Shown: positions 12,571 to 23,648 of the stretch, piece after piece | How the letters are laid out: each line of letters starts with the position of its first letter | Numbering within the stretch: position 1 is the first letter of the stretch | DNA from: Phytophthora quininea | Lineage: Eukaryota; Oomycota; Peronosporomycetes; Peronosporales; Peronosporaceae | Length of the DNA stretch: 64,000 bases | Assembly (NCBI GenBank): GCA_011947345.1 | Contig: JAAVTG010000554.1 | Location: 1,798,001 to 1,862,000 of the forward strand | Direction of reading: 5' to 3' | The notes under the pieces: model-generated | Told to the model about the DNA's origin: nothing | The model's input: only the letters and a program-made list of their open reading frames with translations | Database searches by the model: none | Position numbers and translations under genes: made by a program

Positions 12571-13391
12571 GGAACAGATCCAGGTGTTGGTTGGATTAAC
12601 TCCTTAATTCATTTGTTGCTTGCACTGAGTTTACATGTTGCGACGACCAGTGTACCCAACCGTCGAGCCATGGCTAGGAGACACAGCAACAACAGCTTAG
12701 CAACCGATGGAACCTTGCAGACAAGGCCAAACTCACTAATTCTCAACTAGCAACGTCTTGCTGGATGGATCAGCGTAGCTGTGCGCGATGTTTCGGTCGG
12801 GTGGCCTGCGGTAAATACTTCCATTGAGTTTGGTATTCGGGCATACTCGGCGTAGTTTCAATCACTCACGGCTGAAGTCCGCTGAGGTCTTCTGCAGCGA
12901 CGAGTTTGCCGATCCCCGCGAGGAGTGAGCGACGCGAATCAAATCGTCGACCGGAGAGCGATCCGCTGCTGCCACTTCCGCTTAACCCAGACGAATGGCT
13001 CGACGTTTGTCCGCCATCGAACGGAGATCGACTTCGAGCCGAGTTTTGTCGGGACCCATGCGCTTGTTCGTACTAAAGCACGAAGGATGACAGCAAATAT
13101 CTTAGCAACTTGAGTGCACGACGACCCAAAGAGAATGCAATTACCATCGGCGCCACGTGACGTTTGTGCTGAGAATTTTGTCGCGTTCCGAGCACAAAAG
13201 TATCCGCTGGAGTCGTCTCCATTGTCGATTGCGAGGCATAAGATCTAAAAGTCATCGTAATTATGCAAAGTTCAACAAAGTAAAGCTCAGCGTTCCCTAC
13301 GTCTTCCAATCACTGCAGCTCACGTTGTTCCCTGGCCCGACCTAGTTAGATGACGATTGTTCAGCCGTGAACTTCGATGTTGCAGTCAGAG
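12571..13391. other. Intergenic, nothing recognised
   Basis: About 820 bp between the ends of SUT1 and the small conserved gene. Short open frames on both strands have no recognisable motif. No repeats or terminal inverted repeats were seen. Confidence 0.5.
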
Positions 13392-13823
13392 CTATCGAAC
13401 CTGATAGACCGAGCTTTGGAAAGGAATACCAGGAACTTGTTCACTCGAAGCAACTTGCTGCGGGTCGAACAATTTCTTCCCGGTCGTGCTAGCTACAACC
13501 TCACGTGGGAGAATAACGCCGTTCTCATATGCCAAGTTCTGCAGCCAAAACCAAACTCAACAGGCCGATCTGGTCAACAAAAGAACAAATTCGCGTACAT
13601 CTTTGATGGACGACTGATTCGTGTAGAAGCGCTTTGTGTAGGATCGGCGGACGTAGCCACCCCAGTCTGCGTCCGGGTGATCCGGATCGTATTTTTCCGT
13701 CATGTGCGGCACCACGGGCGACGGCATTTGGTTGTCGATCCTTTCAGCACTTCGATGATGCCGTGCCCCGCCTTCATCGAATCGCGCCATTTCCGCTTGA
13801 GCTTGGAAATACCCCTTCTCCAT
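13392..13823 (-). CDS. Small conserved-looking two-exon protein, unknown function
   Basis: Not recognised. Exon 1 is 13823-13599 and exon 2 is 13538-13392, joined across a 60-bp intron (GTACGC...CTGCAG); both boundaries are in phase 0 and the second exon stays open to a TAG, giving 123 residues. The protein is soluble, without signal peptide or membrane segment, and has an aromatic, basic centre (DADWGGYVRRSYTKRFYTNQ) followed by NGVILPREVVASTTGKKLFD. Short proteins of this build are common among axonemal microtubule proteins, and the organism makes flagella, but that is only a suggestion. It starts 51 bp beyond the stop of the WD40-like gene on the same strand. Confidence 0.7.
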
Positions 13824-13874
13824 GATCTCCGCTCCCGAGCCGACGAACTAGCGAACCGCCCGCTAAGCTGTTGC

Positions 13875-16064
13875 TCAGTTTGGTTTTTGTGTGACCCGTC
13901 GACTCATTTCGTCGAGAGTTTCTGAAACGAAATTCATGTGCTGCTGCACGTCACTCGAAAAAGTTGAAACGACGACCGCATCGTCTTCATCACGCCACTC
14001 AGATTATCAACGCGCTCAATGACGGAGGCAACTCTCTGCAGCAATTTGCAAACCGAAAAGAAAAAGTGAGCCGCATTGCTATAATCTTAGTGCATACTCT
14101 TACCTGCTCGTAGTCAGCGCGACTGAGCTTTGAATTTTGAGAAGTACAGCCGGAATATTCATGCTCGCTCGACGATGTTTGTTCGTGTTGTTTTTTAGCT
14201 GTCGACGGAGATTTCTTGGCCTTCCATTCCATTGGAGGAAGCTGGTACTTCTCTTGAATTGTTATCGGACCCAGAGGATGTTGCTGTTGTTGGTCCTCGG
14301 AGGTCTTCGAGAATTCCTCATGGTCTTCTTCAGCACGAGACCTCGGCATTTCGCCAGTTTCGGATTCCCTTCGTTCCTCAATATTTACCGAGTCACTTTC
14401 AGACGGCGACGACGTTGCATCCGGAGTCTCTATCTTTTGGTTAACACACTTACCAATTGCAGGTGGTCTCCTGCAATAACCATCAACATTTCACTTTTCA
14501 CCCTGAAATCTGGGTTTGCACTTAACACCATCCTGGCAATCAATGGAGAAAGATCGGGTGACAGGATAGCTAAACCGGATAAATCTTTGATCGATAGCTG
14601 CACACAACAACAAAGAGTGTTAGACAGGCAACCCCACTATTAATGCTGTGTGGGCACATACACTAAACTCAGGAAGCTCTAGCGATTCTTTCAGAGACGG
14701 CCAAACCAAACGATGTCTGTTGGACGCTGACGATCCAACTTTCACCTCCAAGTCCTCCAACGCATTTCGGAGACCGTGAAAACTCATACCAGCACTCGTT
14801 GGACGATTTGGACTTTGCGGCCTCGAAAGGCTCAGAGATATGCCGGATAGCATCATGCTTGCCAGATACCAAACTTGGGTAGATCTGCAAGATAAGTTAG
14901 CTGGGGATTATCTTGGATAAACTTCATACTTTTGTTGTTGAGAAGAACCCACCTGAATCGTCTTGAGCTGGACAACAGTAGCGTTGGCGTCACTGCTTTC
15001 GCTGACATCGAGCTGCAATACCTGTGAGCATCCCATGACGTAAGTGATTTTACAAAAATGCTATGAAAACTAATTCGTCCGTACAGTGAGCGAGCCATCA
15101 TGTTTGCCAGCAAGCACAAATGCCTTCTTTTGGTCGTGTACCACACAATCCCACCAGCGTATTGTTGTATACGCACACTTAGCATCTGAGACTGCGGTAG
15201 TCTGCACAAGGCGAGCGTGTTCGAGCAGATTGTCTCGAACAATAACGCCAGAGCGCGAACAAATTCCTAGCTGCAATCGCTTGCCTCTTAGCATTGCGCG
15301 ACCACTGGGAGACGTAGTTTGTCCACTCCACGGGTAATCGCGAAAGTCAAGCAGCGACAACCGGCCGACAGCGTCTCCAACAACGACATATCGGCCGCTA
15401 GGACTTACAGCGGTCACAAGTAGCACTCGAGATGTTACCCTCGCCAAGCACACTTGTCTGTCACTAAAACGGTCCTTCCAGGCAAACACTCCAAACTCCT
15501 CGGAATCCTCGAAGACAGTCACTACAGCTCCTGAATCCGGAGTCATCTCTCGACGAAGTGGTTGTAGCGACAGAATCCTCGTAGTCAACCCCACCACCGG
15601 CTCCAGGAAGCTAAAGTGAACTTGAACTGACACGTGACGACTATCTGTGTCACCACCGAAAGTCGATAGAGACCCCGAAAACAACCGGAACCCAAGCACA
15701 AACACTTCCGTCGACGTCTCCGAATCCTCCACAACAGCACCAACCAGCAGAAAGCCTGGGATTGGGACTGATATACAGGTGCCCAACACGATCTCTGTCT
15801 CTTGGCCGCCATTGCTGTATGGTTGAGTCTTTTCCTACTTGGAAGTTGCGGAATGTAGTCGCCGAGAGTGATTTGGGTCAGGAACGTGAAGCGCTGCGAG
15901 CCGACGCCGTAGAGATCCACGAAGCGGCCGTTGGCGATGGCGATCGCGTGGGTCTTGTTGCAAATCGCGATCGATTGATTGTCGGCGCCTTGAAATTTAG
16001 ACCTGAGGCGAGCAGCGCCCTCCACGGACACGTCGGCGTCCAGTACTTGCAGTCGATCTTTCAT
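13875..16064 (-). CDS. WD40-like protein with C-terminal coiled coil
   Basis: Five exons are visible: 16064-15085, 15021-14953, 14884-14662, 14597-14104 and 14035-13875, with introns of 58-68 bp (for example GTATGT donor after EFS, in phase with LSIKDLSGLAILSPD). The N-terminal two thirds contain beta-propeller-like blades such as VTAVSPSGRYVVVGDAVGRL and AFVLAGKHDGSLT. A low-complexity serine/glutamine linker follows, and the C-terminus (VIERVDNLSGVMKTMRSSFQ, then VQQHMNFVSETLDEMSRR) is a predicted coiled coil. One-base gaps are needed near 15800, within exon 3, near 14440 and in the A run at 13958-13962. The propeller-plus-coil build suggests a scaffold, for example of a nuclear pore or vesicle complex; I do not recognise the specific family. 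Confidence 0.65.
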
Positions 16065-16742
16065 CGTTGGGAATCGTATCTGTATCCATCTCTATAAGAT
16101 TGCTCCATTGAGACTTTACTTGCCCTTTGTATACAGAACTTGACATTTGTATGGTGAAGTGCCCATGGCCAGTCGTCAATCCTTTAGAAAAAAACTATCT
16201 CACTTTTCGTCTTTGCTAGACATAAGAAGAGTGAACGAGTTCTGTTGCGTGTGGTGTTTCTTATATTTTGCTGGCGATGGGGTGAAGATACTTGATTCGT
16301 TACATGGTGAAAGGAGCGAGGACCGTTTTGGCCTCTCCTCCTTCTGTGAGCAGTACACTTTGTCATAGTTACACTGACCATCCGCCAACCAACTTTATCG
16401 TGTGTACGAAGCAGTAGAGTGTGCATGTGCAAGTTGCTTTGAAGGATGAGGAATTCTCAGCCGCGTCAGCACCAACACTGTATGCTCAAGGTGCAGATGT
16501 TCTGTTGAAAATCTTACCCCAAGCATCAGCCTGACTTCAGCCAAACTTGCACGGATGAGTAGTAGTATGCCCACACGATCCAGATTAGCGAGGTACTTGC
16601 GAACAAAGGAAGTTGACGATGTTGAGCAGAGATGATGAAGGAAGCACCCTTGCCTTTTGCATATTTCTGCAAGGGCAGCACCAACTATTCTTGGTGGGAA
16701 TTGTTCTGTTGAAAGTCACCACCTGATCTGCCACAACGTTTT
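16065..16742. other. Intergenic, nothing recognised
   Basis: Roughly 680 bp separate the start of the WD40-like gene from the end of the EF-hand gene, both on the minus strand. It must contain the promoter of the former. No open frame with a recognisable domain and no repeat was seen. Confidence 0.5.
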
Positions 16743-19481
16743 CTATCGCTGCATGTAGTCGTTGGATTTAAATGCCCTAGAGCCCAGCTCCTGGAAAAAG
16801 GTCGCGACTGGAGTTCGACTGCCGACGAGAAAATGTTCCGACTCGCAGCAATGAAGCTCTTGAGGCCAAGTTGGCTCGGTGGATCCTTGGCAGAAGACTG
16901 AAGAAGTTCCAGCCTTCGAGCACGCAAGTGACGCCACTCGTGCCAGCTTCAGCTCGCAACACGTGAATCCCTGGAGATTCCGCGCACAAAACTCGTAGAA
17001 TTCCAATAAGGAATCCTCGACACTTTTCTCCTCAATTGGTTCAGGGGCGGAGGTTTTTGTCTCTACGGAGTCTTGTCGAGCTGGTTGCTTTGCTGTCTCG
17101 ATCGACCGTGATGTCGGTGGGATTCCGATCGACGGCGATGACAACCGCTGGGCAAAGGGAGTGCGGTTTGCAGTTCTGGCGAAGTTTGAGTCGGCAAACT
17201 CAGCGCGAAGCGACTCGCCTGCGAGTTTCCACTCAGCTGCAAGACCTCCAGGAGTTTCCAGCACATGCTGCAAGAACACAAACCATTGCGGTGAAAGCAC
17301 ACTCCGGATCCACAGATTGTCTTCGAAGGCTTCATGTAGACTAGTAAATAACCATGTCGAACTCAATTGTTGTGAGTGCGCAAGGAAATGAGCAGCTCTC
17401 CGAAGCCATGTGATCAGCGAAATTCGGTGACCCGCACTAATTTCTTCAAGCTCAATGGTACTTCTAGTAGGATCGTCTTGGTTATTTGGATGGTTCGAGA
17501 GTGAGCCAACCGTCGACCTTTTCTTCTTGCGATCTCTCTGCTTTGGCCTGTGCGATATATTCTGCAACTTCACGCTCGTGCATTTCCTCTGCGTCCAGTT
17601 GATGTGCAATTTGTGCGAGAATTTGAGCCCAAGCCTGGCGATTCAGACGAACATCCATCTGCGTTCGACAGCACCACTGCGATCCGAGATTGAGCTTTTT
17701 CGTCACCAATAGCTCTTCCAGCGAGTGGCTGCACAACCAACGCATGGAAAACCGTCGCAAGAGGTGGTCAAACTGCATCGAGGACGGCAGATTGAGGCTC
17801 TGCATCACCTGATACAAGTCCAATTCACCCGTGAACAAAATCACCAGCCGCACGACTGTAGGTATTGAGCCCCCACCGCCACTACTAGCAGGTCCGAGAC
17901 GAAGCTGAGGCTTCGTTGGCAAGGTGACGAACCACCGATGAAAAAATGGCAATGACTCGATGTGATCATGGAAATATTCGCCGATAAACCACGTCAGCCG
18001 ATCCACTATGAGTTGAGCATCGTTATCTGGTGGCGAAGAAGACTTAATATGATAATGCTGCACCCCGTAAATGCAGTCAAAATGTACGAACCTTTCGTGC
18101 CGGCCCGACACGTAATATCGATATAGGCGAAACACTCTGCTCCACGTTCCAGATATTTCAGCTCATGAAGTGTGGCCGCCGCTACGCAGTAGAAAATTAA
18201 ACCCATGAATCAAAGATAAGAACAATGAAAAATACTCACAGTCGGCGTCCGAGTTGTACGTAACGTGAATTGAAGCGTTGGTGGAAAACTGTGGCCCCAC
18301 ATCCAGCCGCAACAGGTAGTCGGCTCGATCTTGCCCCGGAAGTCGAGACTGTAGACAGGTAGCAGACAATAAACCCGTTGTAGCTGCCTGTCGAACATAG
18401 TTGAAGGCCCAGCGCATTCGACTCTGAAGACGCCGCAAAGCTGAAAAAGACAGAAGGCGGCACATGAGGAAAATTTTCGCCAGTGCTACTGGCAGAACTA
18501 CAATCAGTATCACATCATAAAGAATATGAACCGTTTACGATGCTACTTACCGTTGTCACTAATGGACTCCAAGCAGAAAAAGCAAACTCAACAGACCCAC
18601 CTCGCACATGCGCGGCTGCTCATCAGAGCTACTACCTCGTGAGACCCCATCGTTCACAAACTTTAATGCCGATTTTTGATGATATCCAAACAAACGTAAT
18701 GTCCGTTTAAGCTGGCGTATCGCTTTCATACAGCGTGCATGGCGATACCTCCTTTCAATGATGTGCGTCACCTCCTCACTCGTCATAACAACTCCAAGCT
18801 CAGCCAACAAATATTGCATAGATTTGGCCGTCACACCGCCAGCTGGGTCATCTACATACTCCTTAAAAACTCTCTTGACCGTCTTCATCTTCTCCAACTC
18901 TTCCCACTGCAGAGAAATCCTTAACACTTTGAGATCTGCCGCTAGTGGTCGTACGTCTTCAATCATCTCACGATGCATCACAAACCCGTCGAACGTCAGT
19001 CTTCCTTCCTCATCCAACTCGCAAAGATCACTCATTGTCATCCTCCAGATCTCCTCGCTTGCTTCAAACGCCATCAGCTCGTCAGACATTCCCATACTTT
19101 TGGTCGCTGTCAAATACTCCAAAACTCATTGTACACCCAGCGATCGTCTTCGTCTGCATCAAAAACTCGCCAAATCTCCCTGCACTTGACTTCGCCCAAT
19201 GGAGAAATCTTCCAACTGTATCGAACTTCATCTGGAGGGTCGAAATCAAATCGTATCGCCCTCGCTCGAGCCAAAGCCGCGTCACTCACTCGTTCGGCTT
19301 TCCTTTGAAACAGCAAATTTGATTTTGCGATATTTTGGTCGCTATCGGACTCCAAGTAGTACGCGCTTGCGTACCCATCGGCGACAGCGCCAACATCTCT
19401 CAAATTGTTCTCCAGACTGCGCAGACTCGCTCGGATCTCATGGCGACGCTCCAAGATTGCCGCCTCATTCGCCTCCTCCAT
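16743..19481 (-). CDS. EF-hand protein with large uncharacterised C-terminal part
   Basis: Starts MEEANEAAILERRHEIRASL. Calcium-binding-like helix-loop-helix units appear around VFDADEDDRWVYNEF, LCELDEEGRLTFDGF and VDDPAGGVTAKSMQYLLAE; the loops are imperfect, so calcium binding is uncertain. A basic linker (ERRYRHARCMKAIRQLKRTL) leads, after an intron ending near 18443, to LRRLQSRMRWAFNYVRQAAT and further exons at about 18239-18433, 18120-18180 and 16743-18060. The C-terminal 270 residues (WLRRAAHFLAHSQQLSS, LHEAFEDNLWIRSVLSPQ) belong to no family I recognise. Frame breaks occur at AAAA 19121-19124 and near 17510; the second needs a net +1 or -2 change. The gene faces the SGT gene across 113 bp. 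Confidence 0.55.
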
Positions 19482-19570
19482 TGATAAATTTCGAACTTGA
19501 AGCCACTAAAGCGAGATAAAGAGTCACTCAAACGAGGGTTTTATATAGTTTTTCGCCAAAGAAAAAGGGG

Positions 19571-19584
19571 GTCATTTTTCATAC
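19571..19584 (+). promoter_or_regulatory. Oomycete initiator-like element of SGT gene
   Basis: GTCATTTTTCATAC lies 11-24 bp upstream of the ATG and matches the YTCATTYY-type initiator except for its first base. Inferred from position and match alone. Confidence 0.5.
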
Positions 19585-19594
19585 GTGGGCCATC

Positions 19595-20963
19595 ATGGAG
19601 GACGGCGCCAAGGCGACGCTGTTCAACGCGCTGCTGTGGCTGCAGCAGCTCAAGACGCGGGACGGAGTGGACGGAGAGAGCGTGGACGTGGCTGTGCAGT
19701 GCCTGAGCAAGGCTTTCAGCTTGGACACGAGCGACGTGGAGCAGACGACGCAGTTCAAAGTGACTGGAGACGTCCCTTTCACGAGATCTTCGCTGCAGGA
19801 GTGAATGCGCTGGATCTGGACACGGGAGAAGTGGCCAGAGATCTCGTGGAAGAAGACCCAGTGGTGCAGAAGCGTACGCAACCTTTAAAGTAGGGAAATA
19901 CTGCTACAAGTTCCTGATCTAGTGTTGATATGCAGATCCAGAGCTCTGGAAGAAGTGGGTGGCCAAGCTGGACAGCAAGGGATTCTTCAAGGACGCGGCC
20001 GTGGGTTCCGAGGAGCACAACACGCGCACCAGGAAGGCGCTGGCCAAGTTTAAGGAGAAATTTGGGGACGTCAAGCCGGCCCTGTCTAAAGAGGAGAAGG
20101 AGCAGAAGGCTGAGGAAGTGAAGGCACAGGGCAATGCGGCTCTGAGTCAAAGAGACTACGAAGGAGCGGCGAAGCTCTATCGCGAGGCGCTGCAGCTCTC
20201 GCCCAACGGTCCGTCGTCCCACATCTACCACTCGAACCTGGCAGCGGCTCTAATGTACTTGGGCAAGTACACGGAGGTGATCGACCACTGCGAGCAGTCG
20301 ATCGCTCTGAAGCCGTCCTTCGTCAAGGCCTACTCGCGCATGGGCAGTGCGCAGGCCCAGCTGAAGGACTTTGACGGCGCCATCGACTCGTTCCGACGCG
20401 GTCTGGAGGTGGACAGCTCGAACGCTGCCTGCAAAGACGGTCTCGCTGACGCCGAGCAGAAGCGTCGCCAAATGCAGACCACTTCTAACGCTGGATCTAG
20501 CTCTGCACAACCTGCTGCAGGAGCTGGAGGCATGCCGGACCTGTCCAACCTGGCCAGCATGCTCGGCGGCGGTGGCGGCGGCCTCGCCGACCTCATGAAC
20601 AACCCGGCGATGCAGCAAATGGCGCAGAACATGATGCAGAACCCGCAGATGATGCAGATGGCGCAGAATATGATGCAGAACCCCGACATGCTCAACAACC
20701 TCATGGGTGGGCTCGGCGGAGGAGCAGGCGCCGGAGCTGGTGCAGGAGCAGGAGCTGGAGCTGCTCCTGGAGCAGGAAGCGGCATCCCCGACATGAGCGG
20801 TCTTATGAACAGCCCCGAGGTGATGGCGGCCCGATCGGACCCCGACCTGCAGGACTTTTTCCGGGATGTGGACAACGAAGGCCCGTCCGCCGCCATGCGC
20901 CACATGTCGAACCCTAAGGTCTCGCAGCTCATGCAGAACGTCATGGCTCGGATGCGTAGCTAG
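19595..20963 (+). CDS. Small glutamine-rich TPR co-chaperone (SGT/SGTA type)
   Basis: Binds Hsp70/Hsp90 and hands tail-anchored proteins to the GET pathway in the cytosol. Exon 1 (19595-19873) encodes the SGTA-type dimerisation domain (VDVAVQCLSKAFSLDTSD); a 62-bp intron (19874-19935) follows. Exon 2 has three TPR units (AQGNAALSQRDYEGAAKLY, IYHSNLAAALMYLGKYTEVI, AYSRMGSAQAQLKDFDGAI) and a C-terminal half rich in NPxMxQMAQNMMQ repeats and Gly/Ala runs. The ending DLQDFFRDVDNEGPSAAM recalls STI1-like motifs. One base is missing at about 19774-19781 in exon 1; with it the exons sum to exactly 436 codons. Length and domain order agree with the family. Confidence 0.9.
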
Positions 20964-21070
20964 AGCGTTGCAGACTAATGCACCTAATTGCACAAACTGC
21001 TGGTGAGACTCAAGGCGTCTGAATTGTGTCGACTGAACTTACTAAACAAGCCTCACCACCTCCAGTCTAG

Positions 21071-21766
21071 TTAGTGCTTGACGAAAGCCGCCGTGTCCTG
21101 CAGGAAGGCCAGGTACTCGCGCTGCTCCTTGAGGTCGGCGTACTGGGTGATGAACTGCGCCAGGTCGTCATCGATCTTGCGTTCGGCCAGGTAGTGGTAG
21201 AACTTGTCCTGCACGTCCAGCTCCAGGTCGATGAAGTTGGGGCCAAAGTAGAGCGTCTCGTCCTCGGCCTGTTTGGCAAAGTCCTTGAGGTAGCGCACGC
21301 GCTCCACCGTGAGGTTGGAGCTGGCCACGCAGTCGAACTGCAGCCCTTCGTTGTCTCTCGTGACGTCGGCGGTGAAGCGGACGCCCGGCAGTTCGTCCTC
21401 GTCTTCGTCCTCGTCTTCGTCCTCGTCGTCCTCGTCGTCCATCTCCTCCTCTTCCTCGTCATCGGCGTACTCGTCTTCGTCCTCGAGCTCCACCGTATCC
21501 TGAGCGTTGAACTTGATCTTGATGTGCTCAGCCCCTAGCGAGCCCTCGAGCAGCACGTCCATGCAGCCGGCCGACTCGTGCAGCTTGAAGGCCTCGTCCA
21601 CTTTGGCTCGCAGCGCCTCCAGCTCCTCGCCCTCGAAGCAGTTGGCCTTCTCCTCCTCGACCTCTCGCTGCAGCACAGACACGAGCGACGACTTCTGGCG
21701 GCTCTGCAGGGCGCGCACGGCCACGGAGGAGCGGCGGGCAGCTACGCGAGCGACTCGTGCGAGCAT
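21071..21766 (-). CDS. Mitochondrial matrix acidic protein, MAM33/p32 (C1QBP) family
   Basis: Doughnut-shaped trimeric acidic protein of the mitochondrial matrix, linked to mitochondrial translation and respiration. The start at 21764-21766 gives MLARVARVAARRSSVAVRAL, a clear arginine-rich targeting peptide; an upstream in-frame ATG at 21817 would spoil it and lies beyond the initiator. The middle has a run of about 35 Asp/Glu residues encoded by GTC-CTC-type repeats on the plus strand (21400-21480). The family core follows: LQFDCVASSNLTVERVRYL, LYFGPNFIDLELDVQDKFYH and LAERKIDDDLAQFI. It is intact, single-exon, 231 residues, and convergent with the SGT gene at 107 bp. Confidence 0.9.
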   Translation of the reverse strand: MLARVARVAARRSSVAVRALQSRQKSSLVSVLQREVEEEKANCFEGEELEALRAKVDEAFKLHESAGCMDVLLEGSLGAEHIKIKFNAQDTVELEDEDEYADDEEEEEMDDEDDEDEDEDEDEDELPGVRFTADVTRDNEGLQFDCVASSNLTVERVRYLKDFAKQAEDETLYFGPNFIDLELDVQDKFYHYLAERKIDDDLAQFITQYADLKEQREYLAFLQDTAAFVKH

Positions 21767-21770
21767 GATT

Positions 21771-21789
21771 GGAAGATTGGGTAATGAGC
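21771..21789 (-). promoter_or_regulatory. Oomycete initiator-like element of MAM33-type gene
   Basis: On the minus strand GCTCATTACCCAATCTTCC ends 5 bp before the chosen ATG. It matches the initiator core well and supports the choice of the downstream start codon. Confidence 0.55.
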
Positions 21790-21800
21790 TTTTAGCCACA

Positions 21801-21835
21801 GAATAAAATGGGTACATGTGGTACCCATTTTATTC
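21801..21835. repeat. Perfect 15-bp inverted repeat in the MAM33 promoter
   Basis: GAATAAAATGGGTAC is followed by a 5-base spacer (ATGTG) and its exact reverse complement GTACCCATTTTATTC. It lies 35-69 bp upstream of the start codon and 12 bp upstream of the initiator. It could be a dimeric transcription factor site or, if transcribed from either side, a hairpin. Confidence 0.9.
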
Positions 21836-22168
21836 CTTTTTGTAATATTGGATGGCGAGGATGAGAGAGTTTAAGTCTCGAGTTCCGTGAGGAAACCTCC
21901 TTCGTTTACTCTTGATTTCGGGCGGACTAAGAGCTCCACAGTCTCGTCTCGATAGTAGGGGTTTTCTCCATGAAGGATATAGTATTTTGTTGCTCCCTTG
22001 AAAGGCTGAAGAGGCTACGAAGGAGCTCACGCGTGGATGCCTCTAGATTGCGGGAGATACAGCAGTTTGGTTTCTTCTGTGCGGAGAGATTGAACTTTGT
22101 TATTTTAACGTGGAACGGAGAAGGACACAAAAGGCGAAGCTGAGCCATCCACATATTTATCCACAAAG
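21836..22168. other. Intergenic, nothing recognised
   Basis: Some 330 bp between the promoter of the MAM33-type gene and the stop of the methyltransferase gene. Short frames here have no recognisable motif. Confidence 0.5.
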
Positions 22169-23047
22169 TTATGCTTTAGTTTGTTGCTGGACTTCGTAGA
22201 GGTAGATGCTGCTAAAATCCTCTTCCGAGTCGTCGTTCATGAATTCTTGATTGGAGATGGCTCTGGCAGTCATCCCCCAGCGAGAAAGCAGCGGGCGATC
22301 GTGTGATTGATGCTGTAGAAGATCGTTAGAAATATAAATGTTGTGTCGATGATAATGAGATACAGCACCAACCTTCGTAGTTGGTAAGTGAAGTAAAACT
22401 TGCAGGAAGTCGAGCCATTGCAGCGGAAGATCAGAGCAACAGTGGCAATCACCTTTTCGAAATCTACAACCACCCTGTCATTAGTACACAAAACCAGCGT
22501 TTTGGACACTGGAAACTTTACCTTCCGACTGGTAGAAGCAGTCGGCTGCAAGAACGACTTCAACTCCCTTGAAGATACTTTTTATCTCGTCCGAGATGTT
22601 CATTTCTCCCCAAGTCAACGGAAGGAACTCTGCTATACTCTCAATCTCATTCAATCGGACATTCTCTTCAGCGTTACGTCGAATGTCCGCAGCGTCAGGT
22701 CGGTCCGTCAAATAAACTTTCTTGGGGTCACCACACATTGCTGCGAGGATCGACGGCAGCCCTGTACCGCATCCTAACTCCACGACAATTTTGTCTCGAC
22801 AGATCCAACTCGCTTCGTGGGCGATAAACCGAGCCAGCAACATGGCCGAGGGCCACACGAACAGTCCGTAGTGCTTGTCATTGTCCTCGTTGGCCTCGTC
22901 TAGATCGCGAATCAGTTCCACGAGACGGACGTCCACTACAGCGTCGTCAACACGTCGACGCTTCGGCTTCGGTAGTGAGACTTCCTCTGCTGACACTTTC
23001 CCTGCAGCCCCGAGCTCAAATCGAAGCGTACGCTGCTTGGTCTCCAT
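22169..23047 (-). CDS. Class I methyltransferase, METTL23-like
   Basis: Predicted SAM-dependent protein methyltransferase of the METTL21/23 group, nuclear or cytosolic. Exon 1 (23047-22522) has a basic KPKRRRVDD stretch, the lead-in HYGLFVWPSAMLLARFI, the SAM motif VVELGCGTGLPSILAA and the post-motif VVLAADCFYQ. Exon 2 is 22474-22373 (VVVDFEKVIATVALIFRC) and exon 3 is 22312-22169 (LLSRWGMTARAISNQEF), ending in a TAA. The phase at each of the two introns is off by one unless a G is added (GGG at 22473-22475 and GG at 22372-22373 on the plus-strand count); then the protein is 257 residues, right for the family. It is divergent from the small membrane-protein gene at 133 bp. Confidence 0.8.
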
Positions 23048-23180
23048 TCAAATGTTCTTTGACGATGGGGCGACCTGCTTGGTATCACTTCAATTTGGGA
23101 AAGTATCCTTGTTTGCGACGGTTGGAGTGCATCGTGCACTGACAGCAAGTGACCGCAACTTCAGTCGCGACATTGACGAG

Positions 23181-23572
23181 ATGGAGAGCAAGTCGGACGA
23201 GGAATCGCTCGGAACGGCCGTGCTTCTAGCAGACGAGCAGGGCTCGCTGTCCAAGCAGATCATCTCGGACTATTTCACGAGCGACGGACCTAGAGCTCGA
23301 AGGTTCGAGCAATTGAGAACGCTCCCGAACGGACCATCCTGGACGAGAGCAGTGGAGAGGAAGAGCCTCGAATAAACCAGCCAGACACTGTTGATGATGT
23401 TGGGCGTCCGAGTTTGCGGACGTTGACCGGCAGAGCGAAAGTGGTGCTGGAAGAGACGCCGGTCTGGGAAGTGGTGGTGGTCATGGGCGTGGTGCTGCTG
23501 GCAGTTGCACACTGCATGTGGGTCTGGAACCTGCTGGAGCTTAGTGTACTGAGCTTGGAGTACAAGGACTGA
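23181..23572 (+). CDS. Small protein with C-terminal membrane segment, unknown function
   Basis: Starts MESKSDEESLGTAVLLADEQ and is acidic through its first 90 residues. Near the end a hydrophobic stretch (EVVVVMGVVLLAVAHCMWVW) is followed by only about a dozen residues ending SLEYKD, the layout of a tail-anchored or single-pass protein. The frame changes at GG 23302-23303; one extra G joins RARR to VRAIENAPERT and yields 130 residues. Both halves look coding by composition, and the ORF sits neatly between a divergent promoter and a convergent neighbour, but no family is recognised. A possible link to the SGT/GET machinery nearby would be speculation. Confidence 0.6.
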
Positions 23573-23648
23573 CCAACGCACTATGTTTTTTTATTGGGAT
23601 CTCAATGTCGACGGTCAAGTTTATGGTAAAGAAGTTTGAATACACGCA

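Noticed and set aside
13377..13925. Plus-strand frame of 182 codons
   Set aside because: Overlaps the two-exon minus-strand gene and crosses its intron; composition is irregular and no motif is present.
20250..20993. Open frame of 247 codons opposite the SGT gene
   Set aside because: Antisense shadow of a TPR protein with Gly/Ala/Met repeats; no domain of its own.
21400..21480. Microsatellite-like GTC/CTC repeat
   Set aside because: It is coding sequence for the Asp/Glu run of the MAM33-type protein, which is normal for the family.
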